The notes under the pieces: generated by a model
The model's input: only the letters and a program-made list of their open reading frames with translations
What the model was told of the DNA's origin: nothing
Database searches by the model: none
Shown here: one piece after another, positions 10,234 through 22,014 of the stretch
Position numbering within the stretch: position 1 is the first letter of the stretch
How the letters are laid out: each line of letters opens with the position of its first letter
Assembly: GCF_003255815.1 (NCBI RefSeq)
Contig: NC_037669.1
Coordinates: forward strand, 121,358,627-121,422,626
DNA: 64,000 nucleotides
Source: Theropithecus gelada
Taxonomy: Eukaryota > Chordata > Mammalia > Primates > Cercopithecidae
Direction: 5' to 3'
Position numbers and translations under genes: made by a program

Positions 10234-11160
10234 TATACTTGTATAGAGTTTGGGGGTAATTGTTTTAGAATTATAAAATGAATAGAAATAGGTTTATAGG
10301 TTGTGAGCAACCATGTTGTTAATCCCAGTATTATCAGCCCTGCCAGCCAAGCCTGGCCACCTTTTTATTCAAGTTTTATTTTTTTAATTTTGTTTTTAAA
10401 GTAAAAGAAAAAGGCATTTGTGATAGGATTTGAATTCCTTGGGTAAGTTGTTTTTTTTTTTTTTTTTTTTTTTAATGTTCTGCTGCATGTACTATATCAA
10501 TATATCTAAGATACTCGCTTTTTGGTCTGTTTTCCAGCACTGTAGATTAAACCAGGGCTAAGGGGATGAAGGTTAAAATTGTCCAGACCTGGAATAGACT
10601 AACTTTAGCCTGTCAATTATAACATTGGCAGGTTTTGAGGGGGAACCTCACTAACAAAAACTTTTCTCAACAAAAACTACTTATGAGATTAGGGAGTTTC
10701 AGATTGAATCTACTTTTATGTCCCTGATTTCATTTGTCTACGATGGGGTACAATCAGAGGATGTGTACATTGAGGTTCAGGGAAATAAGGTAAAGTTGTT
10801 TGCTTTTGACCCATTCTGAAATAATTACCCAATACATGATAAAATACAAAGAGGGGCTTACTAGTAAGACATTTCTAGTACTAATGGCTATGCTGGAGAT
10901 ACCAGCAGGGTCCCCCAGCATTCCACAGAATGAAACTATAACTGCAGGTACATTTGTGGGATGAGTAATGGAATCATACAGTCATTCCAGAGGTTGTCCC
11001 ATGGGGAAATAATTCTTGTTGGGTAAACTTTGAAGAATTCTTTCATATTTTAGTATTGAAGTGTCCAGAAATATATGTGTGAAATGTCCTGCCCATAGGA
11101 ATTATAAGGGGCTAAATGTTGGAAGATCCAGTGGAGAGGGTGTAGGCATGGGAATTATAA
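10234..11160. other. AT-rich spacer with poly(T) tract
   Basis: Contains an uninterrupted T run of about 24 at 10,450-10,473. No other repeat or gene recognised. Confidence 0.5.
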
Positions 11161-11164
11161 AGAT

Positions 11165-11395
11165 CTGGATTAGAAACTTCATTTTGCCCCTCAGTAGTTG
11201 TGAGGCCTTGGGTGCTAGCAACAACTTCTCAGAGGTGCAGTTTCCCCATCTATAAAATGGGAATAAGAAATAACAAAAATAATAGTAGCTTACTTTTAGG
11301 ATTATGAGATTGAAAAATAATGTTAGAAAAATCAATTACAGGCATATAGTTCCTGTATAAGGCAGTCACTCAAATTTGTGGCTGCTGCTACTATT
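11165..11395 (+). mobile_element. MIR SINE
   Basis: Plus-strand MIR pattern: TTGTGAGGCCTTGGG...ACTTCTCAGAGGTGCAGTTTCCCCATCTATAAAATGGGAATAA...AGGATTATGAGATTG...CAGGCATATAGT. Confidence 0.7.
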
Positions 11396-11818
11396 TATTT
11401 AGTTGCCATCCTCCAGATCATTTCTAGTTTGGTAAGTGTTAAAATGAAAAGGAGCTGAGGTCTAGAAGCATGAGGATGGGCAAGGAGACCCTATCAGTTG
11501 CAAGTGGTCAGTTAGATATCACAGAGCTTGAGTGTGGATTTCCCCCTTTGGAAATTGTCCTGCTACTTTTTTTTTTTTTTTTTTAAACATCTGCTATCCT
11601 CAGAACTCTAGCTCCACTCATTTATTTATTTATTTATTTTGGAAAGAGGTCTTATGACCTAGCTAGGTGTCAGACATCTGTTGCAGATTATAGGGTTCAG
11701 TCTCAGGGTCTGCTTGTACTATTCAGGGTCTGCTGAATTAAAGTCCAGAAAGAAGGAATAAGTTGACTATACCTCAGGTTATTACTGGGAAGATGCCAAT
11801 GCTGATCTTAAAGGAATA

Positions 11819-11850
<32 letters not shown>

Positions 11851-12210
11851 ATTTAACAAACCGCTCCAAACCCAGTAACTTTTCCACCAGATATGGTCCT
11901 AATCCTAAAATAAATACTATTTTGCTGTGTTTATCAAAGGCAAAGACCAGTTGTAGCAACTCCTGATCTGGGTTTCACTAAAGAGGGTTGAGGTTTGTCC
12001 TACCTCGGGAAATTGCTGTCTGTTTTTTTCTCAGGAAATTCCAGAAAGAGGACAGAACAAGGCACGGGACAGAACAAGGTTCAATGGTGGCTAAACCGAG
12101 ACTCCTGTTATGGTACCAGAGGGTGGGTGGTTCTAAACACATGGGCTGTTATTAAATGAAACAGCAGTGCATAGCACAGTCTGAATAGAGTATTAGTTGT
12201 CTGAGCACTG
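11396..12210. other. Spacer with simple repeats
   Basis: Holds a T tract (11,567-11,584), (TTTA)n at about 11,619-11,640, an A tract of about 20 followed by (GA)n at 11,819-11,850, and a short tandem GACAGAACAAGG at 12,050-12,082. No gene seen. Confidence 0.55.
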
Positions 12211-12213
12211 TAT

Positions 12214-12227
12214 TAGTTGTTATTCTT
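12214..12227. repeat. L1a target-site duplication, 3' side
   Basis: TAGTTGTTATTCTT, identical to 17,785-17,798. Confidence 0.88.
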
Positions 12228-12273
12228 TTTTTTTTCCAATAAGCAGAGGCTTTTATGTTTATACTGTTTAACG
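12228..12273 (-). other. Probable 3' transduction carried by L1a
   Basis: On the minus strand the L1 tail (12,274-12,312) is followed by 38 bp of unrelated sequence (12,273-12,236) and then by a second A run (12,235-12,228) that abuts the target copy. The 38 bp contain TATAAA, a known variant polyadenylation signal, about 20 nt before the second A run. This is the layout left when transcription reads past the L1's own signal. Alternative: an unrelated small insertion into the tail. Confidence 0.7.
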
Positions 12274-12312
12274 TTTCTTTTTTTATTTTTTATTTATTTA
12301 TTTTTTTATTAT

Positions 12313-12529
12313 ACTTTAAGTTCTAGTGTACATATGCACAACGTGCAGGTTTGTTACATATGTATACTTGTGCCATGTTGGTGTGCTGCATCCATTAACT
12401 CGTCAGCACCCATCAACTTGTCATTTACATCAGGTATAACTCCCGATGCCACCCCTCCCCTCTCCCCCCTCCCCATAATAGGCCCCGGTGTGTGATGTTC
12501 CCCTTCCAGAGTCCAAGTAATCTCATTGT
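12313..12529 (-). other. L1a 3'UTR
   Basis: Reverse-complement L1 3'UTR from the ORF2 stop to TTATACTTTAAGTTC, including the G-rich tract seen as CCCCTCCCCTCTCCCCCCTCC on the plus strand. Confidence 0.88.
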
Positions 12530-15500
12530 TCAATTCTCACCTATGAGTGAGAACATGCGGTGTTTGGTTTTCTGTTCTTGCGATAGTTTGCTGAGAATGA
12601 TGGTTTCCAGCTGCATCCATGTCCCTACAAAGGACACAAACTCATCCTTTTTTATGGCTGCATAGTATTCCATGGTGTATATGTGCCACCTTTTCTTAAT
12701 CCAGTCTATCACTGATGGACATTTGGGTTGATTCCAAGTCTTTGCTATTGTGAATAGTCCCGCAATAAACACACATGTGCATGTGTCTTTATAGCAGCAT
12801 GATTTATAATCCTTTGGGTATATACCCAGAAATGGGATGGCTGGGTCATATGGTATTTCTAGTTCTAGATCCTTGAGGAATCGCCATACTGTTTTCCACA
12901 ATGGTTGAACCAGTTTACAATCCCACCAACAGTGTAAAAGTGTTCCTATTTCTCCACATCCTCTCCAGCACCTGTTGTTTCCTGACTTTTTAATGATTAC
13001 CATTCTAACTGATGTGAGATGGTGTCTCATTGTGGTTTTGATTTGCATTTCTCTGATGGCCAGTGATGACGAGCATTTTTTCAGTGTTTGTTGGCTGTAT
13101 GCTCATCTTCTTTTGAGAAATGTCTGTTCATATCCTTTGCCCACTTTTTGATGGGATTGTTTGTTTTTTTCTCATAAATTTGTTTGAGTTCTTTGTAGGT
13201 TCTGGATATTAGCCCTTTGTCAGATGAGTAGATTGCAAAAATGTTCTCCCATTCTGTTGGTTGCCTGTTCACTCTGATGGTTGTTTCTTTTGCTGTGCAG
13301 AAGCTCTTCAGTTTAATTAGATCCCATTTGTTTTGTTGCCATTGCTTTTGGTGTTTTAGACATGAAGTCTTTGCCCATGCCTATGTCCTGAATGGTACTG
13401 CCTAGGTTTTCTTCTAGGGTTTTTATGGTTTTAAGTCTCACATTTAAGTCTCTAATCCATCTTGAATTAATTTTCATATAAGGAGTAAGGAAAGGATCCA
13501 GTTTCAGCTTTCTACTTATGGCTAGCCAATTTTCCCAGCACCATTTATTAAATAGGGAATCCTTTCCCCATTTCTTGTTTTTGTCAGGTTTGTCAAAGAT
13601 CAGATGGCTGTAGATGTGTGGTATTATTTTTGAGGCCTCTATTCTGTTCCATTGGTCTATATCTCTGTTTTGGTACCAGTACCATGCTGTTTTGGTTACT
13701 GTAGCCTTGTAGTATAGTTTGAAGTCAGGTAGCGTGATGCCTCCAGCTTTGTTCTTTTGACTTCAGATTGTCTTGGCAATGCAGGCTCTTTTTTGGTTCC
13801 GTATGAACTTTAAAGCAGTTTTCTCCAATTCTGTGAAGAAAGTCATTGGTAGCTTGATGGGAATGGCATTGAATCTATAAATTACCTTGGGCAGTATAAC
13901 CATTTTCATGATATTGATTCTTCCATATCAATATCCAATGGTATGTTCTTCCATTTGTTTGTGTCCTCTTTTATTTCACTGAGCAGTGGTTTGTAGTTCT
14001 CCTTGAAGAGGTCCTTTACATACCTTGTAAGTTGGATTCCTAGGTATTTTATTCTCTTTGAAGCAATTGTGAATGGAAGTTCATTCATGATTTGGCTCTC
14101 TGTTTGTCTGTTACTGGTGTATAAGAATGCTTGTGATTTTCGCACATTAATTTTGTATCCTGAGACTTTGCTGAAGTTGCTTATCAGCTTAAGGAGATTT
14201 TGGGCTGAGATAATGGGGTTTTCTAAATATACAATCATGTCATCTGCAAACAGGGACAATTTGACTTCTTCTTTTCCTAACTGAATACCCTTGATTTCTT
14301 TCTCTTGCCTGATTGCCCTAGCCAGAACTTCCGACACTATGTTGAATAGGAGTGGCGAGAGAGGGCATCCCTGTCTTGTGCCAGTTTTCAAAGGGAATGC
14401 TTCCAGTTTTTGCCCATTCAGTATGATATTGGCTGTGGGTTTGTCATAAATAGCTCTTATGACTTTGAGATACGTTCCATCAATACCAAATTTATTGAGA
14501 GTTTTTAGCATGAAGGGCTGTTGAATTTTGTCAAAGGCCTTTTCTGCATCTATTGAGATAATCATGTGGTTTTTGTCTTTGGTTCTGTTTATATGCTGGA
14601 TTACGTTTATTGATTTGCATATGTTGAACCAGCCTTGCATCCCAGGGATGAAGCCCACTTGATCATGGTGGATAAGTTTTTTGATGTGCTGCTGGATTCG
14701 GTTTGCCAGTATTTTATTGAGGATTTTTGCATCGATGTTCATCAGGGATATTGGTCTAAAATTCTCTTTTTTTGTTGTGTCTCTGCCAGGCTTTGGTATC
14801 AGGATGATGTTGGCCTCATAAAATGAGTTAGGGAGGATTCCCTTTTTTTCTATTGATTGGAATAGTTTCAGAAGGAATGGTACCAGCTCCTCCTTGTATC
14901 TCCGGTAGAATTCGGCTGTGAATCCATCTGGTCCTGGACTTTTTTTGGTTGGTAGGCTATTAATTATTGCCTCAATTTCAGAGCCTGCTATTGGTCTATT
15001 CAGGGATTCAACTTCTTCTTGGTTTAGTCTTGGGAGAGTGTAAGTGTCCAGGAAATTATCCATTTTTTTCTAGGTGTTCTAGTTTATTTGCGTAGAGGTG
15101 TTTATAGTATTCTCTGATGGTAGTTTGTATTTCTGTGGGATCGGTGGTGATATCCCCTTTATCATTTTTTATTGCGTCTATTTGATTCTTCTCTCTTTTC
15201 TTCTTTATTAGTCTTGCTAGCGGTCTATCAATTTTGTTGATCTTTTCAAAAAACCAGCTCCTGGATTCATTGATTTTTTGGAGGGTTTTTTGTGTCTCTA
15301 TCTCCTTCAGTTCTGCTCTGATCTTAGTTATTTCTTGCCTTCTTCTAGCTTTTGAATGTGTTTGCTCTTGCTTCTCTAGTTCTTTTAATTGTGATGTTAG
15401 GGTGTCAATTTTAGAATCTTCCAAATTTCTCTTGTGGGCATTTAGTGCTATAAATTTCCCTCTACACACTGCTTTAAATGTGTCCCAGAGATTCTGGTAT

Positions 15501-16326
15501 GTTGTATCTTTGTTCTCATTGGTTTCAAAGAACATCTTTATTTCTTCCTTCATTTCGTTATGTACTCAGTAGTCATTCAGGAGCAGGTTGTTCAGTTTCC
15601 ATGTAGTTGAGCGGTTTTGATTGATTTTCTTAGTCCTGAGTTCTAGTTTGATTGCACTGTGGTCTGAGAGACAGTTTGTTATAATTTCTGTTCTTGTACT
15701 TTTGCTGAGGAGTGCTTTACTTCCAATTATGTGGTCAATTTTGGAATAAGTGCGATATTCTGTTGATTTGGGGTGGAGAGTTCTGTAGATGTCTATTAGG
15801 TCCACTTGCTGCAGAGATGAGTTCAATTCTTGGATACCCTTGTTAATTTTCTGTCTCGTTGATCTGTCCAATGTTTCCAGTCGGGTGTTGAAGTCTCCCA
15901 TTATTATTGTATGGGAGTCTAAGTCTCTTTGTAAGTCTCTAAGGACTTGCTTTATGAATCCGGGTGCTCCTGTATTGGGCGCATATTTATTTAGGGTAGT
16001 TAGCTCTTCCTATTGAATTGATCCTTTTACCATTATGTAATGTCCTTCTTTGTCTCTTTTGATCTTTGATGGTTTAAAGTCTGTTTTATCAGAGACTAGG
16101 ATTGCAACCCCTGCTTTTTTTTGTTCTCCATTTGCTTGGTAGATCTTCCTCCATCCCTTTATTTTGAGCCTATGTGTGTCTCTGCATGTGAGACGGGTCT
16201 CCTGAATACAGCAACTTATGGGTCTTCACTCTTTATCCAATTTACCAGTCTGTGTCTTTTAATTGGACCATTTAGTCCATTTACATTTAAGGTTAATATT
16301 GTTATGTGTGAACTTGATCTTGTCAT
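12530..16326 (-). pseudogene. L1a ORF2 (endonuclease-reverse transcriptase), broken
   Basis: In an active L1 this ORF encodes the endonuclease and reverse transcriptase that nick target DNA and copy L1 RNA in place. The start ATG is at 16,326 and the normal stop at 12,530-12,532; the 3,797-nt span is about 30 nt shorter than an intact ORF2. An early stop follows about 37 codons in. Open pieces remain: 15,566-15,901 (endonuclease, with GDFN and SDH motifs), 15,056-15,553 (linker), 13,906-15,063 (reverse transcriptase, 385 residues, catalytic FADD at residues 272-275, about 14,250-14,239), and 12,530-13,048 (cysteine-rich C-terminus with CWRGCGEIGTLLHCWWDC). A 21-nt in-frame loss next to 15,756 removes part of the endonuclease DNA-contact loop. 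Not functional. Confidence 0.93.
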
Positions 16327-16389
16327 TGTGATATTAGCTGGTTATTTTGCTCGTTAGTTGATGCAGTTTCTTGTTAGCATCGATGGTCT

Positions 16390-17405
16390 TTACATTTTGG
16401 CATGTTTTTGCAATGGCTGGTACTGGTTGTTCCTTTCCATGTTTAGTGCTTCCTTCAGGATCTCTTGTAGGGCAGGCCTGGTGGTGACAAAATCTCTAAC
16501 CATTTGCTTGTCTATAAAGGATTTTATTTATCCTTCACTGATGAAACTTAGTTTGGCTGGATATGAAATTCTGGGTTGAAAATTCTTTTCTTTAAGAATG
16601 TTGACTATTGGCCCCCACTCTCTTCTGGCTTGTAGAGTTTCTGCCAAGAGATCTGCTGTTAGTCTGATGGGCTTTCCTTTGTGGTAACCCGACCTTTCTC
16701 TCTGGCTGCCCTTAAGATTTTTTCCTTCATTTCAACTTTGGTGAATCTGGCAATTATGTGTCTTGGAGTTGTTCTTCTCAAGGAGTATCTTTGTGCTGTT
16801 CTTTGTATTTCCTGAATTTGAATGTTGGCCTGCCTTACTAGGTTGGGGAAGTTCTCCTGGATGATATCTTGAAGAGTGTTTTCCAACTTGGTTCCATTTT
16901 CCCCCTCACTTTCAGGCACACCAATCAGATGTAGATTTGGTGTTTTCACAAAATCCCATATTTCTTGGAGGCTTTGTTCATTTCTTTTTCCTTTTCTTTC
17001 TCTAGACTTCTCTTCTCACGTCATTTCATTCATTTGATCTTCAATCATTGATACTCTTTCTTCCAGTTGATCGAGTCGGTTACTGAAGCTTGTGCATTTG
17101 TCACGTATTTCTTGTGTCATGGTTTTTATCTCTGTCAGTTCGTTTATGGCCTTCTCTGCATTGATTATTCTAGTTATCCATTCTTCCATTCTTTTTTCAA
17201 GATTTTTAGTTTTTTTGTGCTGGGTATGTAGTTCCTCTTTTAGCTCTGAGAAGTTTGATCGACTGAAGCCTTCTCCTCTTAACTAATCAAAGTAATTATC
17301 TGTCCAGCTTTGATCCGTTGCTGGCGATGAGCTGTGTTCCTTTGGAGGGGGAGATGCGCTCTTATTTTTTGAATTTCCAGCTTTTCTGCCCTGCTTTTTC
17401 CCCAT
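16390..17405 (-). pseudogene. L1a ORF1 (RNA-binding chaperone), broken
   Basis: ORF1p is the trimeric RNA-binding protein of the L1 particle. The start ATG (17,405) begins the usual GKK-rich N-terminus and the stop TAA is at 16,390-16,392; the 1,016-nt span is essentially full length. It is broken by an in-frame TAG near codon 37 (GAG to TAG), a TGA in the coiled-coil region (a CGA to TGA change) and a 1-nt deletion at about 16,676 after the RRM-like domain. The longest open piece, 16,659-16,949, covers the RRM and start of the C-terminal domain (LIGVPE, NFPNL, PRHII motifs). Confidence 0.9.
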
Positions 17406-17784
17406 CTTTGTGGTTTTATCTGCCTTTGGTCTTTGATGCTGGTGACGTACTGATGGGGTTTTGGTGTGGATGTCCTTTCTGTTTGTTAGTTTTCCTTCTA
17501 ACAGTCAGGACCCTCAGCTGTAGGTCTGTTGGAGATTGCTTGAGGTCCACTCCGACCCTGTTTGCCTGGGTATCAGCAGCAGAGGCTGCAGAAGATAGAA
17601 TATTGCTGAACAGCGTGTGCTGCTGTCTGATTCTTGCTCTGGAAGCTTAGTCTCAGGGGTGTACCCCGCCGTGTGAGGTGTGAGGTGTCGGTCTGCACCT
17701 AGTGGGGGCTGTCTCCCAGTTAGGCTACTCAGGGGTCAGGGACCCACTTGAGCAAGCAGTCTGTCCGTTCTCAGATCTCAACTG
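17406..17784 (-). other. L1a 5'UTR, truncated
   Basis: Only the ORF1-proximal ~380 bp of the ~900-bp L1 5'UTR are present, ending at AGATCTGAGAACGGACAGAC. The YY1 site and the main promoter start are missing, so this copy arrived without its own sense promoter. Confidence 0.85.
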
Positions 17785-17798
17785 TAGTTGTTATTCTT
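17785..17798. repeat. L1a target-site duplication, 5' side
   Basis: TAGTTGTTATTCTT, identical to 12,214-12,227. Confidence 0.88.
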
Positions 17799-17950
17799 AA
17801 CATGATATTGGGCCTTTACCAGGTACTGGAAGGTAGTTTCTATATTTGACATATATTATCTCTTTTATTTCTCACATCAACCCTATTAGACACTATTATC
17901 ATGGGACCCAGAGAGGTTTAGTAACCCAAAAGTCACATAGTTACATAGTT
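17799..17950 (-). mobile_element. MIR SINE, cut at its edge by L1a
   Basis: AACATGATATTGGGCCTTTACCAGGTACTGG...ACATATATTATCTC...CACTATTATCATGGGACCCAGAGAGGTTTAGTAACC is the MIR reverse complement. L1a entered right at its left end. Confidence 0.75.
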
Positions 17951-17958
17951 ACATAGTT
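17934..17958. repeat. Short tandem ACATAGTT x3
   Basis: Three 8-9-bp units CACATAGTT / ACATAGTT / ACATAGTT at the end of the MIR. Confidence 0.75.
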
Positions 17959-18735
17959 CTTTATAAATAAAGAAATAAGTTAACATATATCAGGTGGTGA
18001 TTATTGCTGCTGAGAAAAATGAAGGAGGGGAGAGAGAAAAGGGGATGCCACAGGGCTAGGGTAGAGGGTTCTATTTTATACAGTGGTAGAGGAAGGCCTT
18101 TGTGCTGAGTGCTTTGCTTTGGAATGACTTTAGGATGGGGAAGAGGCCCAGGTGGCACCTAGACATTTGAAAGTAAGGGCTGAGGCTGCATATCTCTAGC
18201 TACATTTTCTTTCATGTTTGCCTTTCATGGAATTTTTCTATGTATCTAGAATTAAATATAGAACTAGGGTGAAATGTCCCTCAAAAATGGTATGGGAGCA
18301 GCTATTAGGATGAATAGGATTCTTGGGGCCAATGGGATGGAATGTCTATTTCTGGTCAAAAGGATTCATTTTGATACTGGAATAGAATATTCACATATAT
18401 CTTCCCATTGCCTAGCTCCAATGGGTGTCTAGGCTTTTGCATCAAATGGGACTTGGTGAGGTGGGGATGTGGATTCATATTAGTTAAGGTACAGGCTGGT
18501 AACAGCTCAGATAGAGGGAGGCAGGCAGTTGAGGGAAAGTTGGCCCAGGATTCAGATCCCTTTATCTGTGGCTCCTGCAGCTCCTGGAGAGTTGTTTCTG
18601 TGTTCACCAGCACCAAGTCCCTGTTCCTGCTTGAGTGAAAGAGAAAGGAAAGAACTGGGGACAATGACATTTGCCTTTCAGGACTAAATGGAGAGGTTGC
18701 CCATGCAACTTCCTCTCACAGCTGAAACTTGGTCA
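17959..18735. other. No gene or repeat recognised
   Basis: Single-copy-like sequence. Opposite-strand open frames at 18,356-18,670 overlap without any known motif. Confidence 0.45.
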
Positions 18736-18739
18736 CACT

Positions 18740-18965
18740 CTGAGGGAGCAGGTTCAGAGCACAGACTCTGGAGTCAGACCACTGGGGTTCACATCCCAGC
18801 TCATCCCAGCACATCCCACTTGTAAAAGTGGTTTAACCTTTTTTGTTTCTCAGTTTCCTCATCCGTAAAATAGGGATGGTGAGAATAGCACCTTGCTCAT
18901 GGGATAAGGATTGGGTGTGTTCATTGGTAGAGGACCTAAGACAGTGGTTGGCAAATAGGAAGCAC
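18740..18965 (+). mobile_element. MIR SINE, well preserved
   Basis: Plus strand: GAGCACAGACTCTGGAGTCAGACC..GGGTTCACATCCCAGCTC (tRNA-like B-box area), then TCTCAGTTTCCTCATCCGTAAAATAGGGATGG and CTAAGACAGTGGTTGGCAAATAGG. Confidence 0.82.
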
Positions 18966-20036
18966 TATGTGTTTGCTCATTATGTACATAATTGGCCATA
19001 CCAGACTGCAGGAAAAACTGGAAATGCAGTTTCTAAATGGGTAGCCAAGTGTCCTGTCAAAATTCAGTAGGGTTTTGTTAATAAAAGGAAGAATGGGGGG
19101 AGTGGATACAGGAGAGTATGACCACATAATTTTCATCCAAAATGACACACTTATGAGAGTGAAAGGTGCCACTACTACTAATTACACGGGGATATTAAGT
19201 GTAAACAGGAACTGTCCTGGGAAAATCAGTATATCTGGGTGCTTTATCCAGAGGGGTTATTAGCTATCTCTACCAGAGCATACGTCATTGACCAATTTCC
19301 CAATTTTTTTATTTAAAAATCTTAGTCTGAAAAGTTGACTTCTATTTTTAGGAATGAGTAGAAGGACAGATGGAGGGGATGTTAAGTATTTTTCCTATTT
19401 GAATTCTACCCCAAACTACGTGGCCTCTTGGAAAAGTATCCAGATTAACAAAAGAAACCTTGGTAAAAAGAGGAAATACAAATCAATTTTTATTAGAAAT
19501 TCACAGTGCATCTCCTGGGTGCAGGAGAGGAGGCAAAAAAACAGTGGAAGCACTCTAGGTATCTCTGGTAGAAAAACAGCTTTGATTGGTTTTTGATTTG
19601 CATTGGCAGGGAAACCTAAATGTTAGTCTTCAAAAATCAAATATTTCTCAGGTGTGAGCAATTTTGTTTATTTCATCCCCACCTTTTACAGTTTTCTTCA
19701 ATATTGGTAAATACAATGGGTTACTATCACACTTTAAAAACTCTACGTTTTGCCAAGTTATTCTGAAATAACTTCTTAGACTCTAAAGAAAATTAGTCTT
19801 GCTCTGGGACTTGGAGAGAGAGGAGGCTTCACTAAGTAATAAATAACCTATCCAGGTTGGAAAGGGAGGTGACCACCTACAGCGTGAATCACAGACAGAA
19901 TTCAAAAACCTCTGTGAGGAACTTAACCCAGCCTGCATTTTCTTTTTCCTTCTGAGAGAACTAATACGTCGTGTCAGATAAGGAGAAACAAGTGAGAAAT
20001 GAATATGAACTCCAGGCCCCTAACGACATAAGGAAA

Positions 20037-20072
<36 letters not shown>

Positions 20073-21314
20073 CAGCACCAGGTTGTTGATAAGAGGAAAA
20101 AATCGTAGCCAACAGTGAAAATTCATCCTTTACCTTACACATCCCCCTCCAAATAGACCCATGCATTTCAGCGAATGGTAAATAATGCTTAAAATGGCAG
20201 AAGCTAGAGTTGGGAAAATAAGAACCAGGTGTTGGAAAGAAGGAAAATCAAAAAGAGCATACATTTTCCGTCAACAATCCCCACCATAAATCCTGGCAAT
20301 GCCACCATCACGACCTGGAGCCCGCAGGGAAGAGACTGTTGTAAAAATGATAAATCTGAATCACTACACTCCAGGTCTTGATAAAACAAAGAAAGTTGAT
20401 TCTGGGGTCTGATATATATCGATAATCACAGAGAAACAAAGCTTGATCAGTGAAGGGCCAAATGTGAGGAAATGTGAAGTTCAAAATCTGATGGCTGCTT
20501 AATATTCCAACCAAGCGGAACATTGGATAATACAGTGGAAATTGATGACTCAGTGGCATCGGCTGCAGCAGAATAGAGATATATTACAAATTTCTTCACA
20601 AGAATAGGGCGATATATATGCCAGTGCCTGTTCATCACATTTTTATGTATTCTTCACATCTAGAAACAAAAGAGGATATACTGTCTATACCACCTTCATA
20701 AAATAGGGTTAACGTATTTTCTGGGGTTTTGTTGTTACTTTCTTCAAGAAGCAAAATCCATGATTCTCTTTGAGAAAAATGTCTATGTGTAAAAATGAGG
20801 TATTGCTGGTGCATCTCTTAAATGACTGTCCTAATTGCACTCCTGAAGGACTCTCAGATTCAGTAAATTTGTGTGTGCATGTGGGGTAGGGCCGGGTGGG
20901 GAAGCGACTGAGGAGCCAGCAATGTAAAAATCACACTGAGGGCAACTTGATGTTCTATTAAGCAGCTTCAATTAGATTCATGCTGGATTTCACTGCTCTA
21001 GGTGCTCCCAGGGATTTTCAGAGGCTATTTATAAGGCAGCATAGTTCCCAGAAGTGGAGTTGGGAGGTCCTTCGGTCGGAAATTCTGAACGTCTTAATTA
21101 TAAGCAGTCTTAGACAAAGTGCTTACCTAGCATGGAATCCTCTGACCCTGATAAGTCCACAAAGGAGTCAGGATTATGGGTCTTTGCTCTTCTGTTTTCC
21201 TAGCTGGTGTTGCTTGTTAGCAATTGACACCGAGCATCAACATTCTAGGGTAGAGATTTCTAGCCAGTGGTTTCTATTTCAATGTCTTCATGGCACCTTT
21301 GTCTGGCTTGAGAG
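18966..21314. other. Single-copy-like DNA with a 31-A tract
   Basis: A pure run of 31 A lies at 20,040-20,070 with no recognisable retrotransposed body upstream. A 176-codon open frame at 20,980-21,510 runs into MER20 and is judged chance. Confidence 0.5.
20040..20070. repeat. Poly(A)31 tract
   Basis: Uninterrupted A run, likely length-variable. Confidence 0.9.
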
Positions 21315-21500
21315 TGGTGGTTCTCAAAGCGCGATCCCTTGGGCCAGCAGCATCAACATCAGCCTTACTCAAAGGAACTTGTTAGAAGTGCAGATTCTCA
21401 GGTTCCACCCAGGCACACTGAATCAGAAACTCCGAGCATGGGGCAGCCCAGCAAACTGTTTTAACAAGCTCTCATGCATGTTAAAGTTTGGTAACACTGG
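21315..21500 (-). mobile_element. MER20 hAT-Charlie DNA transposon
   Basis: TGGTTCTCAAAGCGCGATCCC...GGAACTTGTTAGAAGTGCAGATTCTCAGG...GAATCAGAAACTCC...CATGTTAAAGTTTGGTAACACTGG is a near full-length MER20 in reverse complement. The ends form imperfect inverted repeats. Confidence 0.85.
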
Positions 21501-21634
21501 TCTAGGGTAAGTGGGATAAACAATTGCTAAGGGCCTCTATGTGATTTCAAGCTAGACTTGTGATGTTTATTGTTGTACAATCACACTTGAGCTTAGAAGT
21601 GATCAAACCATTTTAAGAATTAAAAAATTGGACT

Positions 21635-21735
21635 CAAAACTTTAGGAACTTGCCCAAGATGATGCATGCACTGGAGTGGCTAAGTCAGGATTGTGAACCC
21701 AGATCCTTTTGATCTAAAACTTGTTATTTCTCCTG
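21635..21735 (-). mobile_element. MIR SINE fragment
   Basis: AGGAACTTGCCCAAGATGATGCATGC...GTCAGGATTGTGAACCCAGATCC matches the tRNA-like half of MIR in reverse complement. Confidence 0.7.
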
Positions 21736-22014
21736 TACCATGATGAACAACTGTGGCTCCAAATCTGCTCCCAATTGATACAAAAGGGAATCCAGTTGGT
21801 TCTGTAATGTCTTTAGAGTTAATCCCTTCTTCAGAAGTAGATTAATAAAGCTATTTTTTAGGCTTTACTGCTATACAGGTTTTATTTTCGTGTGATTCAA
21901 GGCTTGTAACCATTTATGTGGAAGGGTTTGGACCCATGAGTATTCGTTAACTCTCCTGCTGAAGGTCAATTTTAGTAGAAAATGAGAGGTGGCAGATGTA
22001 GAATATTGGAGGCC

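Larger units (their letters stand above)
12214..17798 (-). mobile_element. L1a: near-complete L1PA on the minus strand, 5'UTR-truncated, with 14-bp target duplication
   Basis: Target copies TAGTTGTTATTCTT lie at 12,214-12,227 and 17,785-17,798 and match perfectly; the second is followed by AA, giving a TTCTT/AA cleavage site close to the L1 endonuclease preference. Inside, reading the minus strand from 17,784: the last ~380 bp of the 5'UTR, ORF1 (17,405-16,390), the usual 63-bp spacer, ORF2 (16,326-12,530), 3'UTR and an A-rich tail near 12,274-12,312. A further 38 bp of non-L1 DNA and a second A run lie between that tail and the target copy. Both ORFs are broken. The wording fits the L1PA5-like lineage active in Old World monkeys. 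Confidence 0.93.

Noticed and set aside
13906..15063. Intact reverse transcriptase gene
   Set aside because: This 385-codon frame is only part of L1a ORF2; upstream and downstream frames are shifted or stopped.
18740..18965. tRNA gene (B-box-like GGTTCACATCC)
   Set aside because: It is the tRNA-derived head of a MIR; no cloverleaf or A box is intact.
20040..20070. Processed pseudogene suggested by poly(A)31
   Set aside because: No upstream coding similarity and no flanking direct repeat found by eye.
20980..21510. 176-codon plus-strand open frame, the longest outside L1
   Set aside because: Its last third is MER20 transposon sequence, no domain is recognisable, and there is no promoter, splice or codon signal.
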